This document shows positions 1-7,147 of a stretch of 12,934 nt of DNA, in pieces. Location of the stretch: positions 1 through 12,934 of the forward strand of contig JBHIFB010000094.1 of assembly GCA_046760905.1 (NCBI GenBank). The letters run 5' to 3'. Made by a program: the position numbers and the translations under genes. This stretch comes from JBHIFB01 sp046760905 (GTDB taxonomy: Bacteria; Gemmatimonadota; CAZMKB01). Numbering within the stretch: position 1 is the stretch's first letter; every line of letters begins with the position of its first letter. The notes beneath the pieces were generated by a model, which saw only the letters and a program-made list of their open reading frames with translations, ran no database searches and was not told where the DNA came from.

Positions 1-2
1 TT

Positions 3-593
3 GGCATCGATCTAAGCGAGGCGGTGAAAGCAGCGTATGTTAATACGATGCATCTTAAGAATGTTCACATAGTCCAGGGGGATCTGTTCAATCTGCCGTT
101 TAGGAAAGGGACGTTTGATTTTATATACTCTATAGGTGTGATACATCACCTCCCGGAGCCTCAGAAGGGGTTTGAAGCCTTAGTCGACTTGCAAGATTCG
201 AATCAAGAGATTTTCATATGGTGTTACGACAACGAGAAACCAAGAAAGAATGCAATCTATGAATTCATCAGGAGATACACCACGAAGTTGGATTTGCGAA
301 CCTTGTACATTCTCACTTTCATAGCTGCTTTAGTGGTGAGGGTATTTTCAAACTACCCGGCGGTATTATTTCGGAAATTCGGAATAAAGGAGAAAAAATT
401 TCCTTATGATTACTACATTAAATACCCCTTGAGGATTTTACATGCAGATCTTTTTGACCAATTCTCTGTTCCATCTACCAAGTACTATGATCGAGTTGAG
501 TTGGAAGACTGGTTTGATAGATCGGGTCTCCATGTGGAGGAAAGCAGGCATGCGGTTTCCGGCTGGACAGTATATGGGAAGAATACGAATTGA
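3..593 (+). CDS. SAM-dependent methyltransferase, class I (5' end outside window)
   Basis: The reading frame is open from the first bases of the window, so the true start lies upstream and only the last 196 residues are visible. The visible part begins with GIDLSEA, the end of strand beta-2 that carries the acidic SAM-ribose ligand (Asp3 of the visible part). It continues with QGDLFNLPF (residues 25-33, motif III-like) and YSIGVIHHLPEP (42-53), the motif IV region of class I methyltransferases. The glycine-rich motif I must lie just outside the window. A GTG at 24 could be mistaken for a start, but it would cut through the Rossmann fold. The C-terminal half has a long hydrophobic stretch (roughly visible residues 100-120), then a Tyr/Asp-rich segment ending in GWTVYGK, as I recall from methyltransferases in O-antigen and other glycan clusters. 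The substrate is unknown; a sugar or glycolipid is inferred from the neighbours. Base composition is more AT-rich than the genes further right. Confidence 0.85.
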   Translation, partial: GIDLSEAVKAAYVNTMHLKNVHIVQGDLFNLPFRKGTFDFIYSIGVIHHLPEPQKGFEALVDLQDSNQEIFIWCYDNEKPRKNAIYEFIRRYTTKLDLRTLYILTFIAALVVRVFSNYPAVLFRKFGIKEKKFPYDYYIKYPLRILHADLFDQFSVPSTKYYDRVELEDWFDRSGLHVEESRHAVSGWTVYGKNTN

Positions 594-665
594 GTGTTTG
601 GTGTGACTTTTGCATTAGAATCCGACAGACAGGGTATTTGTTGTATGATTACATTGTCCTCCTTT

Positions 666-692
666 TTGACACCTTTTATCATGAGATATAAG
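666..692 (+). promoter_or_regulatory. Possible sigma-70 promoter ahead of second methyltransferase
   Basis: A perfect TTGACA (666-671) is followed after 15 nt by TATAAG (687-692). This lies in the 190-nt gap between the two methyltransferase genes, about 90 nt before the chosen ATG at 784. The -35 is consensus, but the spacer is short and the -10 imperfect, so the call is tentative. I see no convincing terminator in the rest of this gap. Confidence 0.35.
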
Positions 693-783
693 AATCGTTC
701 AGAAAGAGGCGGCGACTGGAAATCAAGTGCCTCACAAGCACACATGCAATTACGGCCCAAATTTTAGAAGAGAGAACAGAGGG

Positions 784-1431
784 ATGAACCAGAAGAGGGT
801 GCAGAAGGAGTTCTGGGAAGATTATCTCGACACATTCGATTCCTTTTACGAGACAAAAGGATTCCTCAATTTATTCCGACGCGGTGCCCTGAGGAAACGA
901 TTCATATTAACATTTGAGTACCTTGAAAGCCAGGGTGCACATGCCTCGAGGGTTCTTGAAGTGGGCTGCGGCATGGGCCGGCTCACTGTAGAGTTACTCA
1001 GGGAAGGGCACTCAGTGATCTGCAACGATATTACTCAGAGAGCGATTCAGGTCACTCAGGCTCGAATAGAGGAAGCTGTGAATAAGGGTTATCTCGATGA
1101 GACGATCCATAGAAATCTTTCATTCGTAGTCGGGGATGCAGTGAATACCGAATTCCCTGAAGCTGATTTCTGCATCGCCCTCGGTGTCATCGACTACATT
1201 GGGAGGCCAACCGATTTTTTGACGAACGTAAGGAAAAGCTCACCGCACTTCCTCTTCACCTTTCCAATGCGATATCACTGGAAGACGATACCCAGAAAGA
1301 TAATTGAGAAGCCTAAGACGTATCATTATACATTGCAAGAAATGAAGAGGCTTTGCAATGAGGCCGGATTCCAGAATGTCTCGTTCCTTGAGGACATTGG
1401 TGGGCATTTTCTTATTGGTGTGAAACCATAG
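784..1431 (+). CDS. SAM-dependent methyltransferase, class I, 215 aa
   Basis: This is a small-molecule methyltransferase with a complete Rossmann core. Motif I is VLEVGCGMG (residues 57-65), the acidic end of beta-2 is CND (80-82), GD at 117-118 is the motif III region, and GVIDYIG (134-140) occupies motif IV. The C-terminal part, with FPMRYHW followed by basic residues and then an AGF near the end, resembles the Mg-protoporphyrin O-methyltransferase-like subgroup, but no porphyrin genes are nearby and I do not infer that substrate. The frame is open to a GTG at 727. I chose ATG 784 because the alpha-helical lead-in MNQKRVQKEFWEDY starts there and AGAGGG lies directly upstream, while the 19 extra residues look non-native. 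The gene sits between a partial methyltransferase and an FAD oxidoreductase, so modification of a glycan or lipid precursor in the cytoplasm is the likeliest role. Confidence 0.85.
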   Translation: MNQKRVQKEFWEDYLDTFDSFYETKGFLNLFRRGALRKRFILTFEYLESQGAHASRVLEVGCGMGRLTVELLREGHSVICNDITQRAIQVTQARIEEAVNKGYLDETIHRNLSFVVGDAVNTEFPEADFCIALGVIDYIGRPTDFLTNVRKSSPHFLFTFPMRYHWKTIPRKIIEKPKTYHYTLQEMKRLCNEAGFQNVSFLEDIGGHFLIGVKP

Positions 1432-1445
1432 AGTCACGGGCGGTT

Positions 1446-1482
1446 GAAGACCTCAGGTCCTTCGATGAGTTTACCGTAACTC
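1446..1482 (+). repeat. Two adjacent short inverted repeats in the 79-nt gap
   Basis: The gap between the methyltransferase stop and the oxidoreductase start holds two back-to-back imperfect palindromes. The first is at 1446-1463: GAAGACC and GGTCCTTC, with one bulged C and a 3-nt loop. The second is at 1467-1482: GAGTTTAC and GTAACTC around a single C, with one extra T. Neither is followed by a real T-run, so they are not convincing intrinsic terminators. They could be an mRNA processing or pausing structure, or chance. Confidence 0.3.
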
Positions 1483-1510
1483 TATTTCGCATCATTTTAC
1501 ACCCATTATT

Positions 1511-2890
1511 ATGACGGAAGGAATCAACGATATAGATGCATTGAGTCCGAATCATTTCAAAGGCGGCAGCGTCGTCGTTGTCGGTGGAGGTTTGGCGGGA
1601 CTCGGAGCGGCTTACACCCTGTCGAGGATGGGAATCGAAGTCCTTCTTCTTGAGAGAGACGACACTGTTGGAGGATGCTGTGTTGCACATCCTGTGGGTG
1701 ATACATGGATTGACATGTTTTATCACCATCTTTTCCTGGATGACGAAGGGGTCATCAAACTAATAGATGACCTTGGCATGACGGATAAACTGCATTGGGG
1801 AACTTCGACGACCGCTTTCTTCTACAAAGGTGGAGTCCATCGCCTTAACTCCCCTAAGCACATTCTCTCATTCCGTCCCCTATCCCTATCCGGACGGTTC
1901 TGGTTGGCCGTGCTGTTTGCTAAATTAATCATGAAGAATGAATGGAAGGAGCTTGATGAGATATCAGCCAAGGACTGGATATGCACCAATACCAGCGAAG
2001 AGGTATACCGGGTGGTTTTCAAGCCGTTGCTGAAATCGAAATACGGGGAGGCGGCGGAAAACATCTCGGCCGCCTTTCTCTGGGAGCGGGTCCGCAAAAG
2101 GGGTCGATCGAGGAGCAAATCCGGATCGAGAGAGAAGCTGGGATATCTGGAAGACAGCTTTTATATGCTGGCTCTCGGGATGAGGGACAGAATCGTTCAT
2201 AGTGGTGGAAGCGTTCTAACAGGTGCAATGGTGCGCGAGATCATAATCAGCGATGGAAAAATCCGTGGAGTAAAATATGAGGCAGATGGAACCGTAAAAG
2301 AAATGCAGACGGACTATCTCATATCCTCCATTCCCATTCCTCAGTTCCTTGAGTTGACATCAGGACTTCCTTCGGATTACGAAAAACAGCTGCGGCACAT
2401 CAAATATCAATCCGCAATATGTGCCATTTTTGGTTTGAAGGAGCGGCTTTCGGATACATACTGGATGAACATAATTGAAGACTACCCCATAGTCCTGGTT
2501 GCGGAACACACGAACTTCGTTTCAGCAGAGTACTACGACGGAACACATATTGTCTATACCGGCAGTTATGTAAGCCCTTCGGATGAAATCTGGAAGGCCT
2601 CTGCTGGCGAGATCCAGGAGCTTTTCTCCAGGTGCCTTCGGCAGATATTCGCTGATTTTAAAGAGGAGAATATAAAATGGTTCAAGCTCGCAAAGGTCGC
2701 CCATGCGACTCCCATACATGAAACCGGTTATCTATCGTATATGCCCTCAGCACGCACGCCGGTCGATGGCCTGTATCTTGCGGGTACCGCACTCACATAC
2801 CCAAAAAGGACTATGGAGGTAACAATCGGATCAGGTGTAACTGCCGCTGAGGCGGTTTTAGACGATTTAGGCCACTCATCCTCAGGCTAA
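1511..2890 (+). CDS. FAD-dependent oxidoreductase, amine oxidase / protoporphyrinogen-oxidase-like fold
   Basis: This 459-residue soluble flavoprotein opens with a dinucleotide-binding beta-alpha-beta unit: VVVVGGGLAGLGAAY (residues 21-35), then the ribose-binding acid in LLLERD (Glu48) and VGG at 53-55. The middle carries VVFKPLLKSKYGEAAENISAAF-type sequence and a GRSRS stretch, as in the COG1232-like oxidoreductases found in surface-glycan clusters. The C terminus has the second FAD-contact segment, DGLYLAGTAL followed by TMEVTIGSGVTAAEAV, although the usual Asp after the Gly of LAG(D) is missing. The substrate is unknown. The fold is shared by UDP-galactopyranose mutase, desaturases and amine oxidases, so a sugar or polyprenyl substrate is inference from context only. 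ATG 1511 is used, but no clear Shine-Dalgarno precedes it; TTG 1541 is a weaker alternative. The next gene starts 13 nt downstream, so co-transcription is likely. Confidence 0.8.
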   Translation: MTEGINDIDALSPNHFKGGSVVVVGGGLAGLGAAYTLSRMGIEVLLLERDDTVGGCCVAHPVGDTWIDMFYHHLFLDDEGVIKLIDDLGMTDKLHWGTSTTAFFYKGGVHRLNSPKHILSFRPLSLSGRFWLAVLFAKLIMKNEWKELDEISAKDWICTNTSEEVYRVVFKPLLKSKYGEAAENISAAFLWERVRKRGRSRSKSGSREKLGYLEDSFYMLALGMRDRIVHSGGSVLTGAMVREIIISDGKIRGVKYEADGTVKEMQTDYLISSIPIPQFLELTSGLPSDYEKQLRHIKYQSAICAIFGLKERLSDTYWMNIIEDYPIVLVAEHTNFVSAEYYDGTHIVYTGSYVSPSDEIWKASAGEIQELFSRCLRQIFADFKEENIKWFKLAKVAHATPIHETGYLSYMPSARTPVDGLYLAGTALTYPKRTMEVTIGSGVTAAEAVLDDLGHSSSG

Positions 2891-2903
2891 GAGGCACCGC
2901 ACC

Positions 2904-4736
2904 ATGACATCTTCCCAAGCCGCTTCACGGAACCGGACCCTCCTCGCTTCTTTGTTGCTGATATTGGGACTGTTCGCTCTTATCCTTGGAATTAACCTTG
3001 GTCCCTCTTTTTTAATACGCATTGTAGAGGAGAATTTCTCTGCAGATGGTATCTTATCCGAGCGAACCAAATCATCTCTGAGGGGCTTGCCCAGTAAATC
3101 TGTCATAATCGGACTATCTATGGTTTTTCTCTCCATAGTCACTTTCTATTTCAATAGAATCCTGGACTTCGTGAAAAAGTTGTCCAGCGGGATATCCCCT
3201 TCCTCCCGCTGGGAAACGATGAAAGGGAGAAACGATAGAAACCTGAAGCTCATCCTGGTATCCCTCTTCACAGCACTCTCACTCCTGAGCCTTTTCAGTT
3301 TCCCTGCGACATTCGATGAAGCAGCCTTTTTACAGGTTCCGAAGAATCTGATCAGATATAACCAGTACGCTACCGCAACGTTGGAGGGATTCGATACGTT
3401 CAATCCTGCCGTCTCCACTGGACCCGCGGTTCTTTTGCCTATCGCCCTCGTTTTCAAATTGTTCGGTATCGGTCTGCTCCAGGCTCGATTTGTAATGCTT
3501 GCCTTCTTCATAGGAACTATTGCCGCTCTCTACTCACTTGCAAAATACCTGTTCGACGGTAAGGTGGCCCTGCTCTGCCTGTTTTTACTGATCTGCAATA
3601 CAAATAATGATTTCGTCTACACGCTCGGAACCACTGTACATGGAGAGGTACCAGCTATTTTCTTTTTTACAGTCGGTTGTCTATACTGGTTCAGGTCTTT
3701 CCATACCCAGGAGGGGAGCAACCGTTATTTACTACTCTCAGGACTGTTCTGGGCGATGGCGATACTTTCAAAACATTTGTTCCTCTTCCTCATCATTGCA
3801 CTCGTCTTAATATACTGTTTGTCGATATTGTTCGAAGGGAAAATGAGGTTCAGACAAATTGCATTTCCACTGGTCGTCATTGGATGCTTTCTGTTTCTCT
3901 GGATCCTATGGCAGATCAGTGTATTGGGTTTTAGGGAGACAATAATAAAGATCGGGGGACTTTCCCGTTTCCAGGCCAAGATCACAGGATCCTCTCTCGA
4001 GGTACCTTTCCGAAACCTTACTAACATCGAGCAGTGGATCGGCTGGGGCCTCATCATTCCATCGATTCTTTACGCAGTCTATTTGATGGTCAGGCAGGGA
4101 GCTCAAAGTGTTGCAATCGGATTCATTCTGTTGTTTATGCACCTCTGGATCCTGTGGTGGCTGCTTGGAAATACAACGGGATGGTTCAGACATGTGTTTC
4201 CTGGAATGGTATTCATGAATATATTCATCTCAAAATTCCTGATAGATATATATAGAATGGTTCGAACCGAGAAGAAGATAAAGACTGATGCAGAAGTCGC
4301 CGCGGCGCCGAGTGCACCATTGCTGTACTCCATGATTTCTGTGATGATTGTTACCCTCGTCCTCGGTCGAACACTGATCCCGACCGGATTATACAGTTTC
4401 AAACTGGGCGACTATGCAGGGAAAAGACAAAGGCAGGAGGAATTTGCAAGATATATCAGGGAAGAGATCGAGCAGGAGGCCATCGTGTCTGGCTATGGCT
4501 GGTACATGGAATGGCCTATCAGTTTCCTGGCGGATCGAATGTTCAGAAATAGAAAAAGTTTACCACCCGAGCACAGAGATTCTGTACCTGAATACCTGAT
4601 TATCACTCCGAACATGAAGAGCAAGGGATTGGCAAAGGATCTGAAAGAGTTCGTGAATGAACATACGACTCCATATCATAGGATCGATGGATACGAGATC
4701 TATAAAGTGAGAGAGAAGGTTGAATCGGGCGAATGA
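2904..4736 (+). CDS. Membrane glycosyltransferase, GT-C fold (GT39/ArnT/PMT-like)
   Basis: This 610-residue polytopic inner-membrane protein most likely transfers a sugar from a polyprenyl-phosphate donor to an acceptor on the outer face of the membrane. The GT-C signature is the first large loop after a membrane helix, with the acidic pair in FDEA (Asp138, Glu139), then a hydrophobic core with about ten further helices and the loop TLGTTVHGEVPA. The C-terminal soluble part (about residues 500-610) contains WYMEWPISFLADR and EYLIITP, as often seen after the membrane domain of this family. Unusually, about 105 residues precede the canonical first helix: two extra membrane segments (about 13-34 and 65-84) and a basic linker. 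GAGG at 2891-2894 precedes the ATG. The stop codon overlaps the next start (ATGA at 4733-4736). Acceptor and sugar are not predictable; neighbours suggest a surface glycan or glycolipid. Confidence 0.82.
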   Translation: MTSSQAASRNRTLLASLLLILGLFALILGINLGPSFLIRIVEENFSADGILSERTKSSLRGLPSKSVIIGLSMVFLSIVTFYFNRILDFVKKLSSGISPSSRWETMKGRNDRNLKLILVSLFTALSLLSLFSFPATFDEAAFLQVPKNLIRYNQYATATLEGFDTFNPAVSTGPAVLLPIALVFKLFGIGLLQARFVMLAFFIGTIAALYSLAKYLFDGKVALLCLFLLICNTNNDFVYTLGTTVHGEVPAIFFFTVGCLYWFRSFHTQEGSNRYLLLSGLFWAMAILSKHLFLFLIIALVLIYCLSILFEGKMRFRQIAFPLVVIGCFLFLWILWQISVLGFRETIIKIGGLSRFQAKITGSSLEVPFRNLTNIEQWIGWGLIIPSILYAVYLMVRQGAQSVAIGFILLFMHLWILWWLLGNTTGWFRHVFPGMVFMNIFISKFLIDIYRMVRTEKKIKTDAEVAAAPSAPLLYSMISVMIVTLVLGRTLIPTGLYSFKLGDYAGKRQRQEEFARYIREEIEQEAIVSGYGWYMEWPISFLADRMFRNRKSLPPEHRDSVPEYLIITPNMKSKGLAKDLKEFVNEHTTPYHRIDGYEIYKVREKVESGE

Positions 4737-5881
4737 TCGCAGGGATTATGATTAAAAGTGTAAATCTGAAGGAGAAAACGGAGGCCGTCGCGGAAGTTGT
4801 GAATCCAAGATCGAGTCCTTACGGTAGACACCTCTCCTTCCATCCTCTTATTCTGTGTCTCATACCGGCTGCTGTGCTGACGGTTTCCTACATCTATCTG
4901 GCTTTCTTTCATGGCACTCCATTTTTGCTATTTAAAACAATCCACGAAAACGGTCGACTTTCCTTGCTTGAGACGATCTTCTTTTTCGACCACTTCCTTG
5001 GTATGCTCCCAACGTCTGTATTTTTTAGCCTCTTCTGTGCCGGTACCTTCCTTCTCTTTCAAAGAAAAGAGAGTACGAACTCCCCGACTCTTGGCATACA
5101 TATTAAAACTTTGAAAAACCGTTTCAGGCTTCTCGCCATCATAGGAGTGCTTATCTTGGTCCTAACGTTTCTGGGCAGCCTTTCACAGGTTGGCTGGAGT
5201 GGCACGCTCGAATTCCTACTGCAGTATAAAGAGAGGGATGGCATATCAAGCTATGGCGGAACATGGAAGATGCTGTTTCCCAGTAACCTCACGCTAATGT
5301 TTATCGCAGTGGCCATGCCCTTTTATCTTCGTACATTAATCTACAGACAGGGATACAGAACAAAGGCATCCGGGGCGTATCTGATTGCTTTCGCCCTGCT
5401 GTTTTTCATTTCACTTTCTTTGGTCTTTTCAGTCGACCGTGAGTGCTTTCAGAACCAGAGGTGGCTCGCACACAGCATGAGAGAGATTGCCACCTACCCT
5501 CTAACTGTGTTTCCCCTCGTCTTCGGAATTCTTTTCTTCACGGAGAACAGGCTGTTTCCCGGCCCAGCCGATCGCAGTCAATCCTTGCACGGGAAGTGGA
5601 GAATCACCACTCATGCCTATCTTTGGCCTTTGCTGGCGGCGCTGCTCATTGTATATCAGCTAATCGCATTACATGGCACCAGCATAAGCAAGCTCGCACA
5701 GAAGCCGTCGTTCTCAGCAGAGCCGCTGCCCATACTCTACCTGTTATTTTTCCATTACTTCGAACACATCCTCGATTATATTTTCATATCTCTCTGGTCT
5801 GTGATCATCTATATATTCATGATACTTCGTGAGAATAGCGGCACGAGTTCACGTGCTTGCAAGAACCAAGCGAAGGTCTGA
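4733..5881 (+). CDS. Polytopic membrane protein of unknown function
   Basis: I do not recognise this 382-residue protein. About 35 polar N-terminal residues are followed by roughly eight hydrophobic segments, including LILCLIPAAVLTVSYIYLAF, LLAIIGVLILVLTFLGSL, YLIAFALLFFISLSLVF and a long C-terminal one with LWSVIIYIFMIL. A histidine/acid-rich membrane-edge motif, FHYFEHILDY, lies near the C terminus and a short basic tail ends the protein. No catalytic motif of a known transporter, polymerase or glycosyltransferase is evident. The ATG at 4733 overlaps the TGA of the glycosyltransferase (ATGA), the usual arrangement for translational coupling. An in-frame ATG at 4748 has a better-placed AGGG and could be the real start. 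The coupling suggests the two membrane proteins work together, perhaps as partner subunit, flippase or accessory factor, but that is inference. Confidence 0.65.
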   Translation: MIAGIMIKSVNLKEKTEAVAEVVNPRSSPYGRHLSFHPLILCLIPAAVLTVSYIYLAFFHGTPFLLFKTIHENGRLSLLETIFFFDHFLGMLPTSVFFSLFCAGTFLLFQRKESTNSPTLGIHIKTLKNRFRLLAIIGVLILVLTFLGSLSQVGWSGTLEFLLQYKERDGISSYGGTWKMLFPSNLTLMFIAVAMPFYLRTLIYRQGYRTKASGAYLIAFALLFFISLSLVFSVDRECFQNQRWLAHSMREIATYPLTVFPLVFGILFFTENRLFPGPADRSQSLHGKWRITTHAYLWPLLAALLIVYQLIALHGTSISKLAQKPSFSAEPLPILYLLFFHYFEHILDYIFISLWSVIIYIFMILRENSGTSSRACKNQAKV

Positions 5882-5899
5882 GCCCTATTAACTGACCCC

Positions 5900-5928
5900 T
5901 TTCCAAGGCAGCCCTCGCATTATATATT
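5900..5928 (+). promoter_or_regulatory. Weak candidate promoter ahead of the flavoprotein gene
   Basis: TATATT (5923-5928) lies 17 nt after TTTCCA (5900-5905), which matches the -35 consensus at four of six positions. If active, transcription would start near 5935, which makes ATG 5933 unusable and favours the start at 5999. A perfect 5-bp palindrome (GGGTT-a-AACCC, 5961-5971) would then lie in the leader. The evidence is weak. Confidence 0.25.
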
Positions 5929-5998
5929 CCAAATGATCGGGTTCCTAGCGCATCATACCCGGGTTAAACCCATCGCGGACCCTCTCAACCTCTCTGTC

Positions 5999-7132
5999 AT
6001 GGTCGATGAGACTGATGCCGATGTGCTCGTTGTGGGAATGGGGCCAGCCGGTTCCTCATGTGCCTGGCTTTTGGCCACGTTAGGGCTGCGTGTCGTGGGG
6101 ATCGACCGGAAGAGATTCCCTCGCAGGAAGCCTTGCGGTGGTTGTATCACGGATCGAGTCAAAAAGCTTCTGGGTGGCGTAACCGAAGGTGCAATCGAGC
6201 GTGAGTATTATGGAGCCAGGCTTGTGCATTCGAGGGGGGAGGATCTCCATTTTAGGTCAGGGCATCCGATCGCCTATGGTGTTAGCAGGGAGGCATTCGA
6301 CCATCTCCTGCTCGGTAAGGCCCTTGAGGCAGGTGTCTGCGTAAAGCAGGCCGAGAAGTTTTTGAGAGCAAATAAAAGAAACTCGTACGTCGAAGCCGTC
6401 ACGGACAGAGGGACATACCGGGTGCTCTACCTGGTGGGGGCAGACGGCGTCAATGGGATTCTCTCCAGATGGGTGAGGGGAGTACAAAACGCCATGGTTG
6501 CATACGAGGTGAGGGTACCGGGATGGCCATTCGATGATCCTTCGGATACGGTGCGGATTTACTTCGGTTCGGTTTCTGGGGGCTATGGATGGGCTTTTCC
6601 CAAGGAAGGATATACCGCAGCGGGCATCGTCACAAGGTGGCCGAAGAAAAAGTCACCCCGCGCCCTTCTCCGGCGTTTCCTGAGAGATGCGCTCGACATA
6701 GACGAGACCGGGTCTTTAGATTTGACTGGCGGTACAATACCGTTATACAGGAGCAGAGACAGGGTGCAGCTGGCAAGCGATAGGGTCCTCCTCGTCGGCG
6801 ATTCAGGGGGCTTCGCAGATCCCTTCCTCGCCGAGGGCCTCTCGTATGCAGTCCAGAGCTCCTTCATCGCCGCGCCGATTATAGCGGGTGCCGCGGCGAG
6901 GGGGGATGGCGACCTGAACCTTTACGAAGAAGCCGTGCACGAGCTCGTTCACAGCTCCTTCGATTATTCGAGTACCTTTTCGAACCTGATTTATCGTTTT
7001 CCCGGCCTTGCATACCGTTTGATAAGAAGGAAGAGAGGCAATATCGAAGAGCTTTTTGAGCTGATACGGGGTAATAAAAACTATAGAGAGTTAATCGGAG
7101 GTCTTGGAACGATTCTTCGAGTACTCGGCTGA
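5999..7132 (+). CDS. Geranylgeranyl-reductase-family FAD oxidoreductase
   Basis: This flavoprotein belongs to the geranylgeranyl reductase family of the p-hydroxybenzoate-hydroxylase superfamily, whose members reduce isoprenoid double bonds or oxidise related substrates. Counting from ATG 5999, the FAD-binding motif VVGMGPAGS is at 11-19, RRKPCGGC at 42-49 is the family's Cys-Gly-Gly signature, and GADG is at 147-150. YGWAFPK at 196-202 matches the YxWxFPK substrate-cavity motif of archaeal GGRs, and GDSGGFADPFLAEG at 267-280 is the second FAD contact. The frame extends to ATG 5933, adding 22 residues before the Rossmann strand. I prefer 5999 because family members start a few residues before that strand, but neither start has a good ribosome-binding site. 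A PLP-enzyme gene follows 15 nt later, so they are probably co-transcribed. Whether it saturates menaquinone side chains, polyprenols or something else is not visible. Confidence 0.82.
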   Translation: MVDETDADVLVVGMGPAGSSCAWLLATLGLRVVGIDRKRFPRRKPCGGCITDRVKKLLGGVTEGAIEREYYGARLVHSRGEDLHFRSGHPIAYGVSREAFDHLLLGKALEAGVCVKQAEKFLRANKRNSYVEAVTDRGTYRVLYLVGADGVNGILSRWVRGVQNAMVAYEVRVPGWPFDDPSDTVRIYFGSVSGGYGWAFPKEGYTAAGIVTRWPKKKSPRALLRRFLRDALDIDETGSLDLTGGTIPLYRSRDRVQLASDRVLLVGDSGGFADPFLAEGLSYAVQSSFIAAPIIAGAAARGDGDLNLYEEAVHELVHSSFDYSSTFSNLIYRFPGLAYRLIRRKRGNIEELFELIRGNKNYRELIGGLGTILRVLG

Positions 7133-7147
7133 GAGAGGGAGGGGAAA

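Noticed and set aside
485..760. Minus-strand ORF of 91 codons across the end of the first methyltransferase.
   Set aside because: It overlaps a well-supported gene and shows no recognisable domain or ribosome-binding site.
591..767. The frame stays open for 57 codons after the TGA of the first methyltransferase, suggesting possible selenocysteine read-through.
   Set aside because: The methyltransferase ends naturally at GWTVYGK, the extension resembles nothing, a promoter-like site lies inside it, and no SECIS-like hairpin directly follows the TGA.
5443..5832. Plus-strand 129-codon ORF inside the polytopic membrane protein gene.
   Set aside because: It is a shadow in another frame. The overlapping frame encodes clear membrane segments and is translationally coupled to the upstream gene.
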